Of a stretch of DNA of 64,000 nt, positions 39,901 to 46,814 are shown piece after piece. The notes beneath the pieces are model-generated. The model saw only the letters and a list, made by a program, of their open reading frames with translations. It was not told the origin of the DNA and ran no database searches. Both the position numbers and the translations under genes were made by a program. Origin of the DNA: Gymnothorax reevesii (Eukaryota > Chordata > Actinopteri > Anguilliformes > Muraenidae); NCBI GenBank assembly GCA_029721435.1, contig CM056586.1, positions 70,558,607-70,622,606 on the forward strand, given 5' to 3'. Position 1 is the first letter of the stretch; each line of letters begins with the position of its first letter.

Positions 39901-42900
39901 GTTAAGTTATTTGCATTCATTGTACGCTGAATGAAATATCAAACAAAATTTCAAATAGTTTACTTACAGTACTGGATATAGCAAAAATGGAAGAGCCACT
40001 ATTAATTGCCCAGCCAGCTGTGGAGGAAGGTACCAAAAATAAACCACAGAACTGGCGATAATAAAGAGGAGGCTGGAATAGAGCAGGAGTCTTCTGACCC
40101 AGGACTTCAGATTTCTCTGGTTTTTTTCCCTAAAATCCTCAAGTGAATGTATATCCTGTTAAACAAAAAAACAAACATAATTATAATAATAAATACAGAA
40201 ACAATGTGGTTATCATGAGTAACAATCTCCACTGATGCTTACGTGCAAAAATTATACGACAGGGACATAAAGGCTTGAAACATGCAAATGTCGAACTGTT
40301 GAGCAAATGCAGTTTAACAAATCGTCTGGCTCTTGGAAAGCCTGCTCATTTGCTTGAGGACTCATTTGAGAACAGTACAGGGCCTCCTAGCAATGGATTA
40401 GCAAAACACTCTTCGGTAATCCAAGAGAGAGAATGCCAAACATGCACTGCACAGTCTCTGCCCCAAGATACGCACAGGAGAAGGTTATTTGGAGGGTCCT
40501 GCGGCCCAGTGAGCTAAAGGGTAGCCTGGTGCTAAGACCCAGAGCATGTGTGACTGTCACTCTTCTACTCAAACAAACCAACCCCTCGCTTCATTCAAAA
40601 CCCACTGAGGGAGCGGAGAGCCTTCACTGGAGAGAGAACTCAAAAGTACCACTCCCAACCATGGTCAGTCACGCCTCTGCGACCAAGTAATGACCGTAGC
40701 ACGGCATTGCTGCCGAAGGTCGAATAAGTCACCTTACTGTGCCAGTAAAGCAATAAAAAAAAAACAGAACCAAGTCAATGAGATTCGGTTCACCTTATCG
40801 ATTCCTTCCAAAATATCCACTGTGGAGGGTTTGGCCTGAAAAAACAAAAGAACAAGAATGGGGTTAATAAATAACAGTGAACAAGGCATATAAAGATTTG
40901 AATAAAATGTCATCTACAAAATACACAGGTAGGACGGGTAAAATATGCAAATAAACGGAAAATAAATGTATATTTTGCATGAATGTTATCAAAGGTGAAC
41001 TCAAAGCAAAAGTCTTTAAAAAAAAAAAAAGAGGACTTTTAATGAAATTCTTTTGACATCATATCTCAAACTGAAGCCAGAGCACGTCAAACCAGTCTTT
41101 AGTGGCCCAGTGAGTACATCGCTGCAAAATCGGTTTTGCTTCAGTCAGAAATCACCCAAGTGCAACTTTAATAAATTTGGCACAAGTATCAATCGTTTCT
41201 AAAATCATTAAATTTGACCATTAAAGCACCAATGCAATGTAATGTCATCTCTGCAATGCTCTGGAGCTTATGAGAACGGAAGAAGCAACTAATGAAAATT
41301 CATCCACATAAAATGTTCTCATTTCCAATGTTAGTTTAAACAAATAAATGTCTTAGAATTGACTGAATATGTCCAACTTGAAAAACACTATTTTATTAAT
41401 GTTGCAAAATTATTAATTCATTTAATAAATAAACAAATAAAATTAAGGCTTCATAATTCAGTTGTACATTTGTGATCACTGGAAACCTTAATATCTTACC
41501 TACAATTTACCATAATAGCCCTTAAATTCCACGGGATAGAATAGAGCAGCTCCATTTGCCAAACCCATACGTGGGTCCATAGTTTTTATCGGATTAAATG
41601 AATGAATAACTGTTCAGTTGAAACATCAGTTAACTACAGTACTTCTCACTTGTTAGCATTATTAGTTTCTTTACAATGGCCTTTTTAAAAGTATGTTAAT
41701 TCATTTCCAGTCAGGGGTGGTCATTGTTTGGAGCCATGGTCTCCAAACAATTTTTCCCATCTGAACCTCAACTGAGCCCAAGTGCATTTGAAATTTGCAT
41801 TGCATGAGAGCTTGTGTATTTAAGCAGTATAAATATTGTATAAACAATGTGAGTAAATATTAATATATCATTCTCTGAGGTCTACCAGATTGGACACGTT
41901 GCGAGAAACAAAACCAGCCATTAACAAGCTTAAAGACTGTTCTGTTTACCAAGTGAGCACTCTACCCTGCCACTTAGTTTCCATGACAATTGACAAGTTT
42001 TCTATGCGCAGCTCAGAATGATAAAACAGAAATATTACCAAAGTGATTAATTTAAATTTTGGCAATATTTTGAAAAGTGCAAAGATAAAGGCATTACCTC
42101 AACCATGACCAGCTACAGCACATGCGACAAACATAAGCAAACGGAAGGAGAGGAAAGAAATACAGGCTAAAATGAATGAGTTAAATAACAACAAAGGCGA
42201 AACCAGAGTTGCTATTGACTGCAACAGCAGCTTTTCCAAGGTGGAGACAGTTTCCAAGGTAGCTACATAACAGGACCTAAAATGTATTAGAGTTATTTCT
42301 GCTGGACAGATCATTACCCCGTTGTTATTTCTGTTTGATATTTAAGAGTAAGCGTATTGCCAAGGTGGCTTCAGTAACTGTAACGCTCTGTAGCCCTAAT
42401 CTTATATGTTGCAGTCAGGCCAAAATTAGCTTGTTTCTGATGCTTAGGCTACTGGTTAGAGTGTTTATTATTATTATTATTATTATTATTAGCCTGCAAG
42501 CAAAAGACTGGCTTAAACTGTCTTTGTAAATTGCAGTGTTATCAGCCTGAAGTTTGTTCTTATATCTGTGTGCGCCAGTGCTTCACAGCTACATGTTCTC
42601 ATGACTTTTTTTACTATCTCATAAGCACTTAAGTCCCTGATGTTATATGGAGTCGCAACACCTCAAGAAAAGAGGCCATTGTACTTCAAACATGTGAAAC
42701 CAACCCATTGTGCACAAAGACAATCTAGAAAGGATTGTTCTTCCTCAATGATTATTGGCGACGACAATCAGCTTATATTTTTCATACCCCTTGGCTAAAG
42801 CTTAAAATAGCGCATTGAATCCTCAAATTTCCATAGAAAGCACCTTAATATAAAAAGCATAATGCCGGAGTAACTACAATATATAAATACAATGCAAAAC

Positions 42901-43309
42901 GAAAACGGCTTGGCAAGGATGGAATGAGATTATGACCTGCTGATTCACTTTCTTGGGATGTAATTTCTGAGTTTGCGCAGTAATCGTGACACTGCTCCTT
43001 CTATAAAGAGTTTTACAAACCCCACGCACTAGGACCACCCAGAGAGAAGCGCTGAACGAAGAATGGATCCACAATTTTCAATGTTCAAGCACAAGTCAGA
43101 AAAAGTAAATAATAAGATTGCCCAGAACACGTTGCCTTAAAAGGCGTTTCTAGCTGAACATAAAATGGGATAGGTGTAATCTTTGAAAACAGACAGGTAA
43201 TCAATTTTACAAAGTTATATCAATAAAACCTGAATACAACCAATGAGTCGAAGAAATATGAAGGATGTATAAATACACATACCCTCCACCGGGATAACAC
43301 AACCCCCAT
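15721..43309 (-). CDS. lnpk: Lunapark, ER junction-stabilising membrane protein (12 coding exons)
   Basis: Lunapark sits at three-way junctions of the tubular endoplasmic reticulum and stabilises them. Joining exons 43309-43283, 40835-40794, 40155-39968, 39442-39384, 39235-39195, 29443-29360, 29279-29225, 29028-28813, 25298-25193, 22389-22319, 21552-21391 and 15890-15721 gives 1221 nt in one frame: 406 residues plus TAA. Visible features are MGVVLSRW (Gly2 and Ser6 fit N-myristoylation, known for the family), a first coiled coil (about 15-42), membrane segments at about 46-66 and 74-98, a basic coiled coil (about 100-146), a proline-rich linker (148-260), cysteines 278/281/300/303 forming CxxC-18-CxxC, LNPARK at 306-311, and a Glu/Ser-rich tail. 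Length is close to the human protein (428). The Kozak context is good (G at -3 and +4). All junctions are GT-AG except the GC donor after 29225. The lnpa versus lnpb teleost paralogue is not resolved here. I expect evx2 and hoxd genes to the right of the window. Confidence 0.95.
15891..16771 (-). other. lnpk: lnpk last intron, part beside exon 12
   Basis: Intronic sequence with no recognised element before the Tc1 insertion. The reading frame 16427-16687 has no family resemblance. Confidence 0.5.
16772..18353 (+). mobile_element. Tc1-like transposon copy 1
   Basis: Full-length element with imperfect terminal repeats (CAAGCCCAATTCCGAAATAG at the left; the complement of the right end reads CAACCCCAATTCC), flanked by TA at 16770 and 18354. 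It lies in the last intron of lnpk in opposite orientation to the gene and belongs to the same family as the copy at 46575-48249. Confidence 0.9.
17136..18138 (+). pseudogene. Tc1-like transposase, frameshifted
   Basis: Begins [20 protein letters not shown] and keeps the helix-turn-helix ([14 protein letters not shown]) and the region up to about 17500 in one frame. It then shifts frame to continue with [20 protein letters not shown] and the catalytic [13 protein letters not shown] follows LMLWG near 17722. The next segment resumes at 17740 ([25 protein letters not shown]), and the C-terminal third is broken. It cannot make an active transposase. Confidence 0.9.
18354..19285 (-). other. lnpk: lnpk last intron, AT-rich middle part
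   Basis: No coding or repeat structure recognised. Short TTAATTCATTAATTAAT-like runs near 18838. Confidence 0.45.
19286..19518. mobile_element. Short TIR element flanked by TTAA
   Basis: Perfect 24-nt inverted ends including the flanking TTAA: the left end reads AGGGCATCTAAAGTCGATTC after TTAA at 19286, and the right end is its exact complement before TTAA at 19515. The core is 225 bp without coding capacity. A TTAA target and a terminus starting AGG fit Kolobok-type (5'-RRG) or piggyBac-type non-autonomous elements; the THAP relic 1 kb away favours Kolobok. Confidence 0.75.
20524..20739 (-). pseudogene. THAP zinc-finger domain exon relic
   Basis: The minus strand from the ATG at 20739 reads [20 protein letters not shown], then a TGA, then [34 protein letters not shown], a TAG, and [10 protein letters not shown] before a plausible donor (G|gttagt). 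This is a THAP module: CxxxxC, the conserved Trp and Cys-x2-His are all visible, with two in-frame stops. THAP domains start the transposases of P-type and Kolobok DNA transposons and some host proteins. Inside a lnpk intron, with stops, a transposon relic is most likely. No downstream catalytic exon was found. Confidence 0.75.
20985..21140. repeat. Two diverged tandem units of about 75 bp
   Basis: Both units share a CAAACC..C.GACT..TC opening, CAACTTCA or TAACTTCAATTG, TGTCCTTAGC, and CTCCTTA followed by TATA(A). They are clearly related but diverged. They lie in the last lnpk intron, close to exon 11. Function unknown. Confidence 0.5.
21391..21552 (-). CDS. lnpk: lnpk coding exon 11 (residues 297-351, zinc finger second half)
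   Basis: A 162-nt exon coding [20 protein letters not shown] and then [11 protein letters not shown]. It supplies Cys300 and Cys303 and the family signature LNPARK. The following 24 residues are Pro-rich and not conserved by eye. The acceptor is tgtccctcag and the donor TCAG|gtaact. Confidence 0.96.
21961..21987. repeat. Poly(A) tract
   Basis: Uninterrupted A run of roughly 27 bases in the lnpk intron between exons 10 and 11. A second A run lies at about 22947-22968 within the old Tc1-type element. Confidence 0.9.
22247..22258 (+). promoter_or_regulatory. CTCF-like core motif
   Basis: CACTAGAGGGCA agrees at all 12 positions with the CTCF core CASYAGRKGGCR. It lies about 60 bp from lnpk exon 10. 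A single motif match has an appreciable chance rate, so occupancy is unproven. Confidence 0.35.
22319..22389 (-). CDS. lnpk: lnpk coding exon 10 (residues 273-297, zinc finger first half)
   Basis: A 71-nt exon with [20 protein letters not shown] followed by FEYV. It supplies zinc ligands Cys278 and Cys281. The acceptor is gcctcgtttag and the donor GTTG|gtaaga. It ends in phase 1. Confidence 0.96.
22553..24885 (-). mobile_element. Degenerate Tc1-like element in lnpk intron, with later insertion
   Basis: Terminal segments are inverted copies: TATTTGGACAA and GTACACCACCACAATG at the left (22570-22617) correspond to CATTGTGGTGGTGTAC (about 24803-24818) and TTGTCCAAATA (about 24852) at the right. 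A broken transposase lies on the minus strand. The left part (about 22845-23650) holds two related blocks ending in TTTGACC-type repeats (22850-22945 and 23365-23470), probably a later nested insertion. Confidence 0.7.
23818..24114 (-). pseudogene. Tc1-like transposase fragment
   Basis: Minus-strand frame with [15 protein letters not shown], then [20 protein letters not shown]. The second is the Tc1 catalytic motif carrying the second Asp of the DDE triad. The upstream and downstream domains are in other frames or lost. Confidence 0.85.
25193..25298 (-). CDS. lnpk: lnpk coding exon 9 (residues 238-273)
   Basis: A 106-nt exon with [20 protein letters not shown] followed by [13 protein letters not shown], a block strongly conserved in Lunapark immediately before the zinc finger. 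The acceptor is gttgtggcag and the donor ACAG|gtgatc. It ends in phase 2. Confidence 0.95.
25390..25700. promoter_or_regulatory. Candidate conserved intronic element of lnpk
   Basis: About 100 bp upstream (in gene direction) of exon 9. The block is repeat-free and contains GCAGTAATTAATATAATTAA near 25509, TTATTAATTTACC near 25602 and CTGCAGACTCACG. Homeodomain-type cores are dense. The role is inferred. Confidence 0.3.
26531..26765. mobile_element. TIR element with internal ACGG satellite, copy 1
   Basis: ATCCCCCGCCAA (26531-26542) and TTGGCGGGGGAT (26754-26765) form a perfect 12-bp inverted pair around 235 bp. The interior includes an ACGG tandem array (26655-26722) interrupted once by ACACAC. 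No coding capacity. The same architecture occurs at 30843-31085. Confidence 0.75.
26766..28046 (-). other. lnpk: lnpk intron between exons 8 and 9, unassigned part
   Basis: Contains open frames on both strands (such as 27020-27304 and 27482-27745) without a recognisable family. Composition suggests old repeats, but no ends could be defined. Confidence 0.4.
28047..28125. mobile_element. Very short Tc1-type MITE
   Basis: A 79-bp near-palindrome: ACTGCTCAAAAAAATAAAGG at the left pairs with the complement of CCTTCATTTTTTAAGCAGT at the right around a short spacer. The ACTGCTCAAAA terminus is widespread in fish genomes. A TA precedes the left end. Confidence 0.75.
28813..29028 (-). CDS. lnpk: lnpk coding exon 8 (residues 166-238, proline-rich linker)
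   Basis: A 216-nt GC-rich exon starting ELRQRN and containing the conserved APGGPPERN motif (residues 205-213) within a Pro/Ser/Ala-rich linker. The acceptor is catcattag and the donor GTAG|gtgagg. It ends in phase 1. Confidence 0.93.
29225..29279 (-). CDS. lnpk: lnpk coding exon 7 (residues 148-166) with GC donor
   Basis: A 55-nt exon coding [18 protein letters not shown] plus the first base of Glu166. The acceptor is tattttaaag. The donor reads CAAG|gcaagt. No GT donor nearby preserves the frame into the next exon (ELRQRN), so a GC-AG intron of 196 nt is the simplest reading. Confidence 0.9.
29360..29443 (-). CDS. lnpk: lnpk coding exon 6 (residues 120-147)
   Basis: An 84-nt exon in phase 0. 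It codes [20 protein letters not shown] followed by DPESKKKV, one of the most conserved Lunapark blocks. The acceptor is tctttttcaag and the donor GTT|gtaagt. Confidence 0.95.
29640..29998. repeat. Unclassified repeat-like segment ending in a short hairpin
   Basis: Low-complexity A/C-rich sequence followed by TACCCTTCGGCC (29967) pairing with GGCCGAGGGTA (29987-29997). The terminal hairpin resembles the TIR style of the element at 36455-36555. Lies just upstream of exon 6 inside the long lnpk intron. Confidence 0.45.
30843..31085. mobile_element. TIR element with internal ACGG/ACGT repeat, copy 2
   Basis: A perfect 13-bp inverted pair, TTTGTCCCCCGCC (30843) and GGCGGGGGACAAA (31073). Just inside the right half lies ACGTACGTACGTACGGACGG near 31011. 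Same layout as copy 1 at 26531. Confidence 0.75.
31086..35148 (-). other. lnpk: lnpk long intron, unassigned part
   Basis: No exon found. An A run at about 32203-32220, a C run near 32331 and a related GGACGGACGGA motif near 32416 belong to decayed repeats. Frames at 33034-33411 and 34787-35128 carry no motif I recognise. Confidence 0.4.
35149..35339. mobile_element. TTAA-type palindromic MITE, copy 3
   Basis: Opens CCCTTGGAGCGCTAAATATA and closes GGGCTCTAAGGATTAA. The internal hairpin arms AACCTATCATGCGGCAACTT and CCACGATAGGTTTTCAACAG are partly degraded. The left flank is TCAA rather than TTAA (mutated). Confidence 0.75.
36455..36555. mobile_element. Very short TIR element with CCCG repeat
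   Basis: TACCCCTCA (36455) and TGAGGGGTA (36547) enclose 101 bp containing a CCCG tandem stretch near 36488. Similar in style to the ACGG-bearing TIR elements in the same intron. Confidence 0.55.
36556..38489 (-). other. lnpk: lnpk long intron, unassigned part
   Basis: AT-rich, without exon or terminal repeats that I can identify. Confidence 0.4.
38490..39040. promoter_or_regulatory. Candidate conserved intronic enhancer of the lnpk/HoxD region
   Basis: A 550-bp repeat-free block ending about 150 bp from exon 5, with GCCATAATTATCGG (38543), GCCATTAATTTTAAG (38621), CCAATTAAGTGC (38676), TTTATTAGCAG (38709), GCAATTAGCTTG (38724) and TGACAGGCAATTT (38578). Motif density and mixed composition are typical of developmental enhancers. 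Not verified by alignment. Confidence 0.4.
39195..39235 (-). CDS. lnpk: lnpk coding exon 5 (residues 106-119)
   Basis: A 41-nt exon coding [14 protein letters not shown], part of the cytosolic coiled coil. The acceptor is ctttttccag and the donor ATC|gtgagt. A 9.75-kb intron follows, the longest in the gene; it holds candidate regulatory sequence near 38.5-39.0 kb. Confidence 0.93.
39384..39442 (-). CDS. lnpk: lnpk coding exon 4 (residues 86-106)
   Basis: A 59-nt exon completing the second membrane segment, followed by the basic KRAKRN motif that begins the second coiled coil. The acceptor is gccctcag and the donor ATG|gtaagg. It ends in phase 1. Confidence 0.93.
39631..39898. mobile_element. 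TTAA-type palindromic MITE, copy 4
   Basis: Flanked by TTAA at 39631 and 39895. Opens CCCTAAGAGTGCCAAGTGCA and closes GCGCTCTACTGG. Hairpin arms CTATCATGTGGCGACTTGTT and AAGCAAGTTGCCACATGATA enclose an AT-rich centre. It sits between lnpk exons 3 and 4, only 70 bp from exon 3. Confidence 0.8.
39968..40155 (-). CDS. lnpk: lnpk coding exon 3 (residues 24-86, membrane region)
   Basis: A 188-nt exon. It codes the end of the first coiled coil ([13 protein letters not shown]), the first membrane segment ([20 protein letters not shown]), a short Pro-containing turn (YLPPQ) and the beginning of the second membrane segment. The acceptor is tttaacag and the donor ACT|gtaagt. It ends in phase 2. Confidence 0.95.
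40794..40835 (-). CDS. lnpk: lnpk coding exon 2 (residues 10-23)
   Basis: A 42-nt exon, phase 0 at both ends, coding [14 protein letters not shown], the conserved KPSTVEVLE segment that opens the first coiled coil. The acceptor is ttttttcag and the donor AAG|gtgaac. Confidence 0.93.
40836..43282 (-). other. lnpk: lnpk intron between coding exons 1 and 2
   Basis: 2.4 kb without a recognised gene or large repeat. Holds a small hairpin (TTGTTTGGAG/CTCCAAACAA near 41736-41762) and an ATT microsatellite. Confidence 0.5.
42465..42491. repeat. ATT trinucleotide microsatellite
   Basis: Nine uninterrupted TTA units in the lnpk intron. Confidence 0.95.
43283..43309 (-). CDS. lnpk: lnpk coding exon 1 (residues 1-9)
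   Basis: Codes MGVVLSRWR and ends in phase 0 at AGG|gtatgt. The start resembles the Lunapark N-terminus (MG..SRWR) and carries a myristoylation-type Gly2. The 5' untranslated part of this exon continues to higher coordinates. Its acceptor is unclear: candidates are the cag near 43325 and the cag near 43411, neither with a strong pyrimidine tract. Confidence 0.9.
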
Positions 43310-44661
43310 CTCAATGTATAACTGCAGGGCAGTCCTCTTCTCGGCGCACTTTCTTCCTTCCCCGATCGATGATTTAAAAAATATGAATATGACTTCACCT
43401 GCGGACACACGTGTGCATTCAGAAACCACAGCTCAACCTTTACGCTTAAAACTATGCGGCAAAGTCCTCATATAAACTCAATCACCCAACAGCCCCGATC
43501 AGCAAGGCGGAACAAGAATGGAAACAAGCACATGATGTGACGAAGACAGATGTGTCATGCAGATTAGGCTGAAGTTACACTTCAAAACAGTCCGAAAGCT
43601 TTTCTGCAGGCAACCGGATGATGACAACATAAACGCAGCAACCTGGCCACATGCCTGGTGATCAGCAAAGTTATCCAACTAGTCAACTAAGCTAGATAGT
43701 TGGTGGTCAAGCAGCTCGCAAATAATCCAGAGACTGAGGGCAGTTAAGGAGCTCAGCAGGTTTATCTGGAGCCAACTGAAGCGGCTGGCAACCTAACTTA
43801 ACCCAAAATGTTGTAAGTTATGCTTTACAATTATAACCTGCTACCCAGCTGAATAACGCTCGCTCTTCTCCAAATAGTAAGTCCGTGTTGCCAGGTAAGT
43901 TAGGGCTGATCTTCTGAAGACATTCTGCTGAACAACTACAACCATCTATAGTTTAATTTCATAATTTCTTTACTTCTGGATATGCTGCGATGAAATGTTC
44001 ACCAGTTATTCTTGAGATGTACATCTATCAAGAAGAAATTATGAGGGAAAGTGGGCTGTGGATGGTTGTACATTTTTCAGCAGAATGTTTTCCAGAAGAT
44101 CAGCCCTAATTACCCCCTGTACATGCCCTGCCCACAGCTGAGGAGTTAGCGCGCTACAGTCCTTAACTAGTAGCAGTGGAGCAAACTTCACTGCCAGCCG
44201 ATGCAACCCGTTTCCACAATAAAAAGTTGGGCAAACTAACGAGCTAGTCAGCAATCTTCTGCAAGAATCTACCAACCTTTAAAGCAAATCACAAGTCCAA
44301 AAAGTGGCAACCCCCTTTCCTTAACAAGCTAAATAAACGTTAACATACCATAACCTGCAACCAACTAACTCCATGACGAAACCCACATCGCCAGGTCAGC
44401 TGCCCGCTGCCGAGCCAACATTATGGGTCACGAAAGCTGCATTATCGGGCTCTGCAATATGTAAACGGACGTAATTAACTCAGCCAAGTCAGCAGCTCAT
44501 GTTGAAACAGCCAGCGAGCTAAGCGGCTAAGACAGATAGCTAACGATACACGTTTTTTACTTGCAACGCCAGCGACGTTGCAGCTAACGCGCATTAGCCG
44601 GCTGCATCAAGTTGAATTTTGGAAATCGAACACGCCCAGACAGCAAAGCGACCGTAACGCC

Positions 44662-44747
44662 GCTTTCACACCGGACGCGAAACGAATTTTTCGGCGACAA
44701 TGTTTTCTGTCGCGCCGAAAAATTCATTTCGCGTCCGGTGTGAAAGC
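44662..44747. mobile_element. Hairpin MITE with GCTTTCACACC ends
   Basis: Two 35-nt arms (44662-44696 and 44713-44747) that differ at one position. The outer end reads GCTTTCACACCGGACGCGAA. The terminal sequence is related to the TIRs of the 57219-58115 element (CTTGCACACTGGACGC). The near-perfect arms suggest a young insertion. It lies between the candidate lnpk promoter and the ATG exon. Confidence 0.8.
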
Positions 44748-44981
44748 AACTGTTGCAGTCAATGCCTGTGACAAGTCGCAGTTCATGACGCATGGCAGCG
44801 CGCCGTCTGACAAACAAACGCGAACGGCTCGACTAACGTTAGTTCTAAGGCAAACGCAAAGCTTGCGAGCGATTTAAAACAAATAAACAGGTCTAAGTGA
44901 ACATAAAAATGTGTTTTGCGTAATTAAAGAATTAAATCAATAAAAAGCGACACATACAGGCAAGTTTTGCGGCTGTTATAC

Positions 44982-45063
44982 CTGCCCAGATGGGTCGCGC
45001 TCGCTGGTCAACTCCGCTCCAATTGTGATCAGCCCACTTATGAGCTGGAGATCCCATAATGCC
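44982..45063 (-). promoter_or_regulatory. lnpk: Candidate lnpk non-coding exon 1 and promoter
   Basis: On the minus strand a good donor (GGGCAG|gtataa) ends at 44982. Just upstream lies a GC-richer segment with CpGs (AGCGAGCGCGACCC) and, at 45050-45063, GGCATTATGGGATC, which matches the ZNF143/THAP11-type core (GCATTMTGGGA) common in vertebrate housekeeping promoters. No TATA box is seen. Placement upstream of the ATG exon fits a short 5' UTR exon spliced over a 1.6-kb intron. This is inference. Confidence 0.4.
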
Positions 45064-45350
45064 TTAGGAAATGCAGTGCGCCCAGGGATTATGTCACATG
45101 GTTTGTTGACAGGTCTGTTGCTTTTTCATGATAATAAAATTTTCATAAAATTTAATGAATGACACAAAATAATCCGATAAATGATAGCTGTAGGAGAATA
45201 AGTGGATGCACAAATTCTTTTTTTTTCCTTTGATGATGATGATTATGTATTATTTTCTACAACACTGAGTGAATCCATATTTTTTCCCATGAATTCAAAT
45301 AATTTTATCTAATTTCTTTGAGGTGCCTTTCACAAAGCCTGAATGTTAAG
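45064..45350. other. Spacer upstream of lnpk
   Basis: AT-rich sequence with a short T run near 45217 and GATGATGATGATT near 45232. No element assigned. Confidence 0.4.
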
Positions 45351-46814
45351 CTGATAAACAAAAATTGATTTGTGTCATATACCTGCCCATTGAAAAAAAA
45401 AAGAAGTTGCACGCTGTAATATTTTGTTCGGCCACCTTTAGCTTTGATCACGGTAAACATTCGTCCTGGTATTGTTTTGGCAATCTTATACAATGTCACA
45501 ACATTCATTTCCAAACAGATTTGGCTGAGACATTGTATTGACGATGGGTGAGTCAAACCACTGCGTTAAGCCGTCTCCAGCAGATCCTAAGACTTTCAAC
45601 TGGCTAAGGTCCAGACTCTGAGGTGACCAATTCATGTGTGAAAATGATGCCTCATCCTCGCTGAGCCACTCTTTCATAATTGGAGCCTGATGAATCTTGG
45701 CACTGTCATCCTAGAAATATGCCTGTGCCATAAGGGATTTAAAAAGTCCATTCATGCGGACACACTCAGTATATTCAGGGAATCTGCTGAATTCATTTTA
45801 TTACTGCAGAACAGTACTGAGATGCAGAACCAACTGAAGCAACCCCAAATCATACCGCTGCCCTCAGAGGCCTGTACAGTGGGCACTAATCATGATGGGT
45901 GCATCACTTCATGGGCTTCCTTTCTTACCCTTACATGCCCATCACTCTACAGTAGGGTAAATCTGCACTCATGAGACCACATGACCTTTCTCCGTTGCTT
46001 CTCAGTCCAATCTTTATGCTCTCTTCAAAAGTCATTTTTTTCCAATTGGTCTCCCAAACAGGAGGTTTTCTCGTGGCCACGCAGCTGTTTAGTCCCAATC
46101 CTCCAAGTTCTTGTTGCATCATGCATGTGGAAATGCTCTTACCCTCATAATTATACACAACCATGAGTTCTACTGTTGATTTTTTTTTTATGGTGAGACT
46201 TAACCAAGCATTTTAGTGATCACCGATCAGTGTCAGTCGTGATTTTTCTCCGACCCATTTCCTCTGCGGACAGTGGACAGATCACCACTATCCCTCCAGG
46301 TTTTAATACATTTTTGGACAGTTTATGGCCCAATTCTAGAGTTTTCAGCAATCTCCTTTGCTGTTTTCTTCGTTTGATGCCAGATTGCTGGCCAATAATT
46401 CGCTTGTCGAAACACAGTAACATCTTTTCAATGACAATGAGCTCCGAGGTGGTTGTTTAAGAAATGAGAAGAATAACTGAATCAGTCATGATTAAAATAA
46501 ATATTATCAGCTGAAACGTATCCATCTCTACAATAATGATGCAATCATAGTATTGTTGAGTATTTGCTTATTTACAACCCCAATTCCGTTATAGTTGGGA
46601 CAAAGTGTAAATTGTGAATAAAATCAAAACGCAATGACTTTCACACCAGACAGTATTTTATTCACCATAGAAGAGAGACTACATAACAAATGTTGAAACA
46701 GATTTTACAATTTTATCCGCAAAATGAGCTCATTTCAAATTTGATGGCTGCTACAGGTCTCAAAAAAGTTGGGACAGGGGCCTGTTTACCATGGTGTAGC
46801 ATCCATTCTTCTTT

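Noticed and set aside
41735..41763. Small hairpin TTGTTTGGAG/CTCCAAACAA
   Set aside because: The stem is only 10-11 bp, within what is expected by chance in 64 kb.
42095..42125. Alternative lnpk start exon (ATG GTT GAG before gtaatg)
   Set aside because: It does not give the Lunapark N-terminus, whereas 43283-43309 does and is in frame with the next exon.
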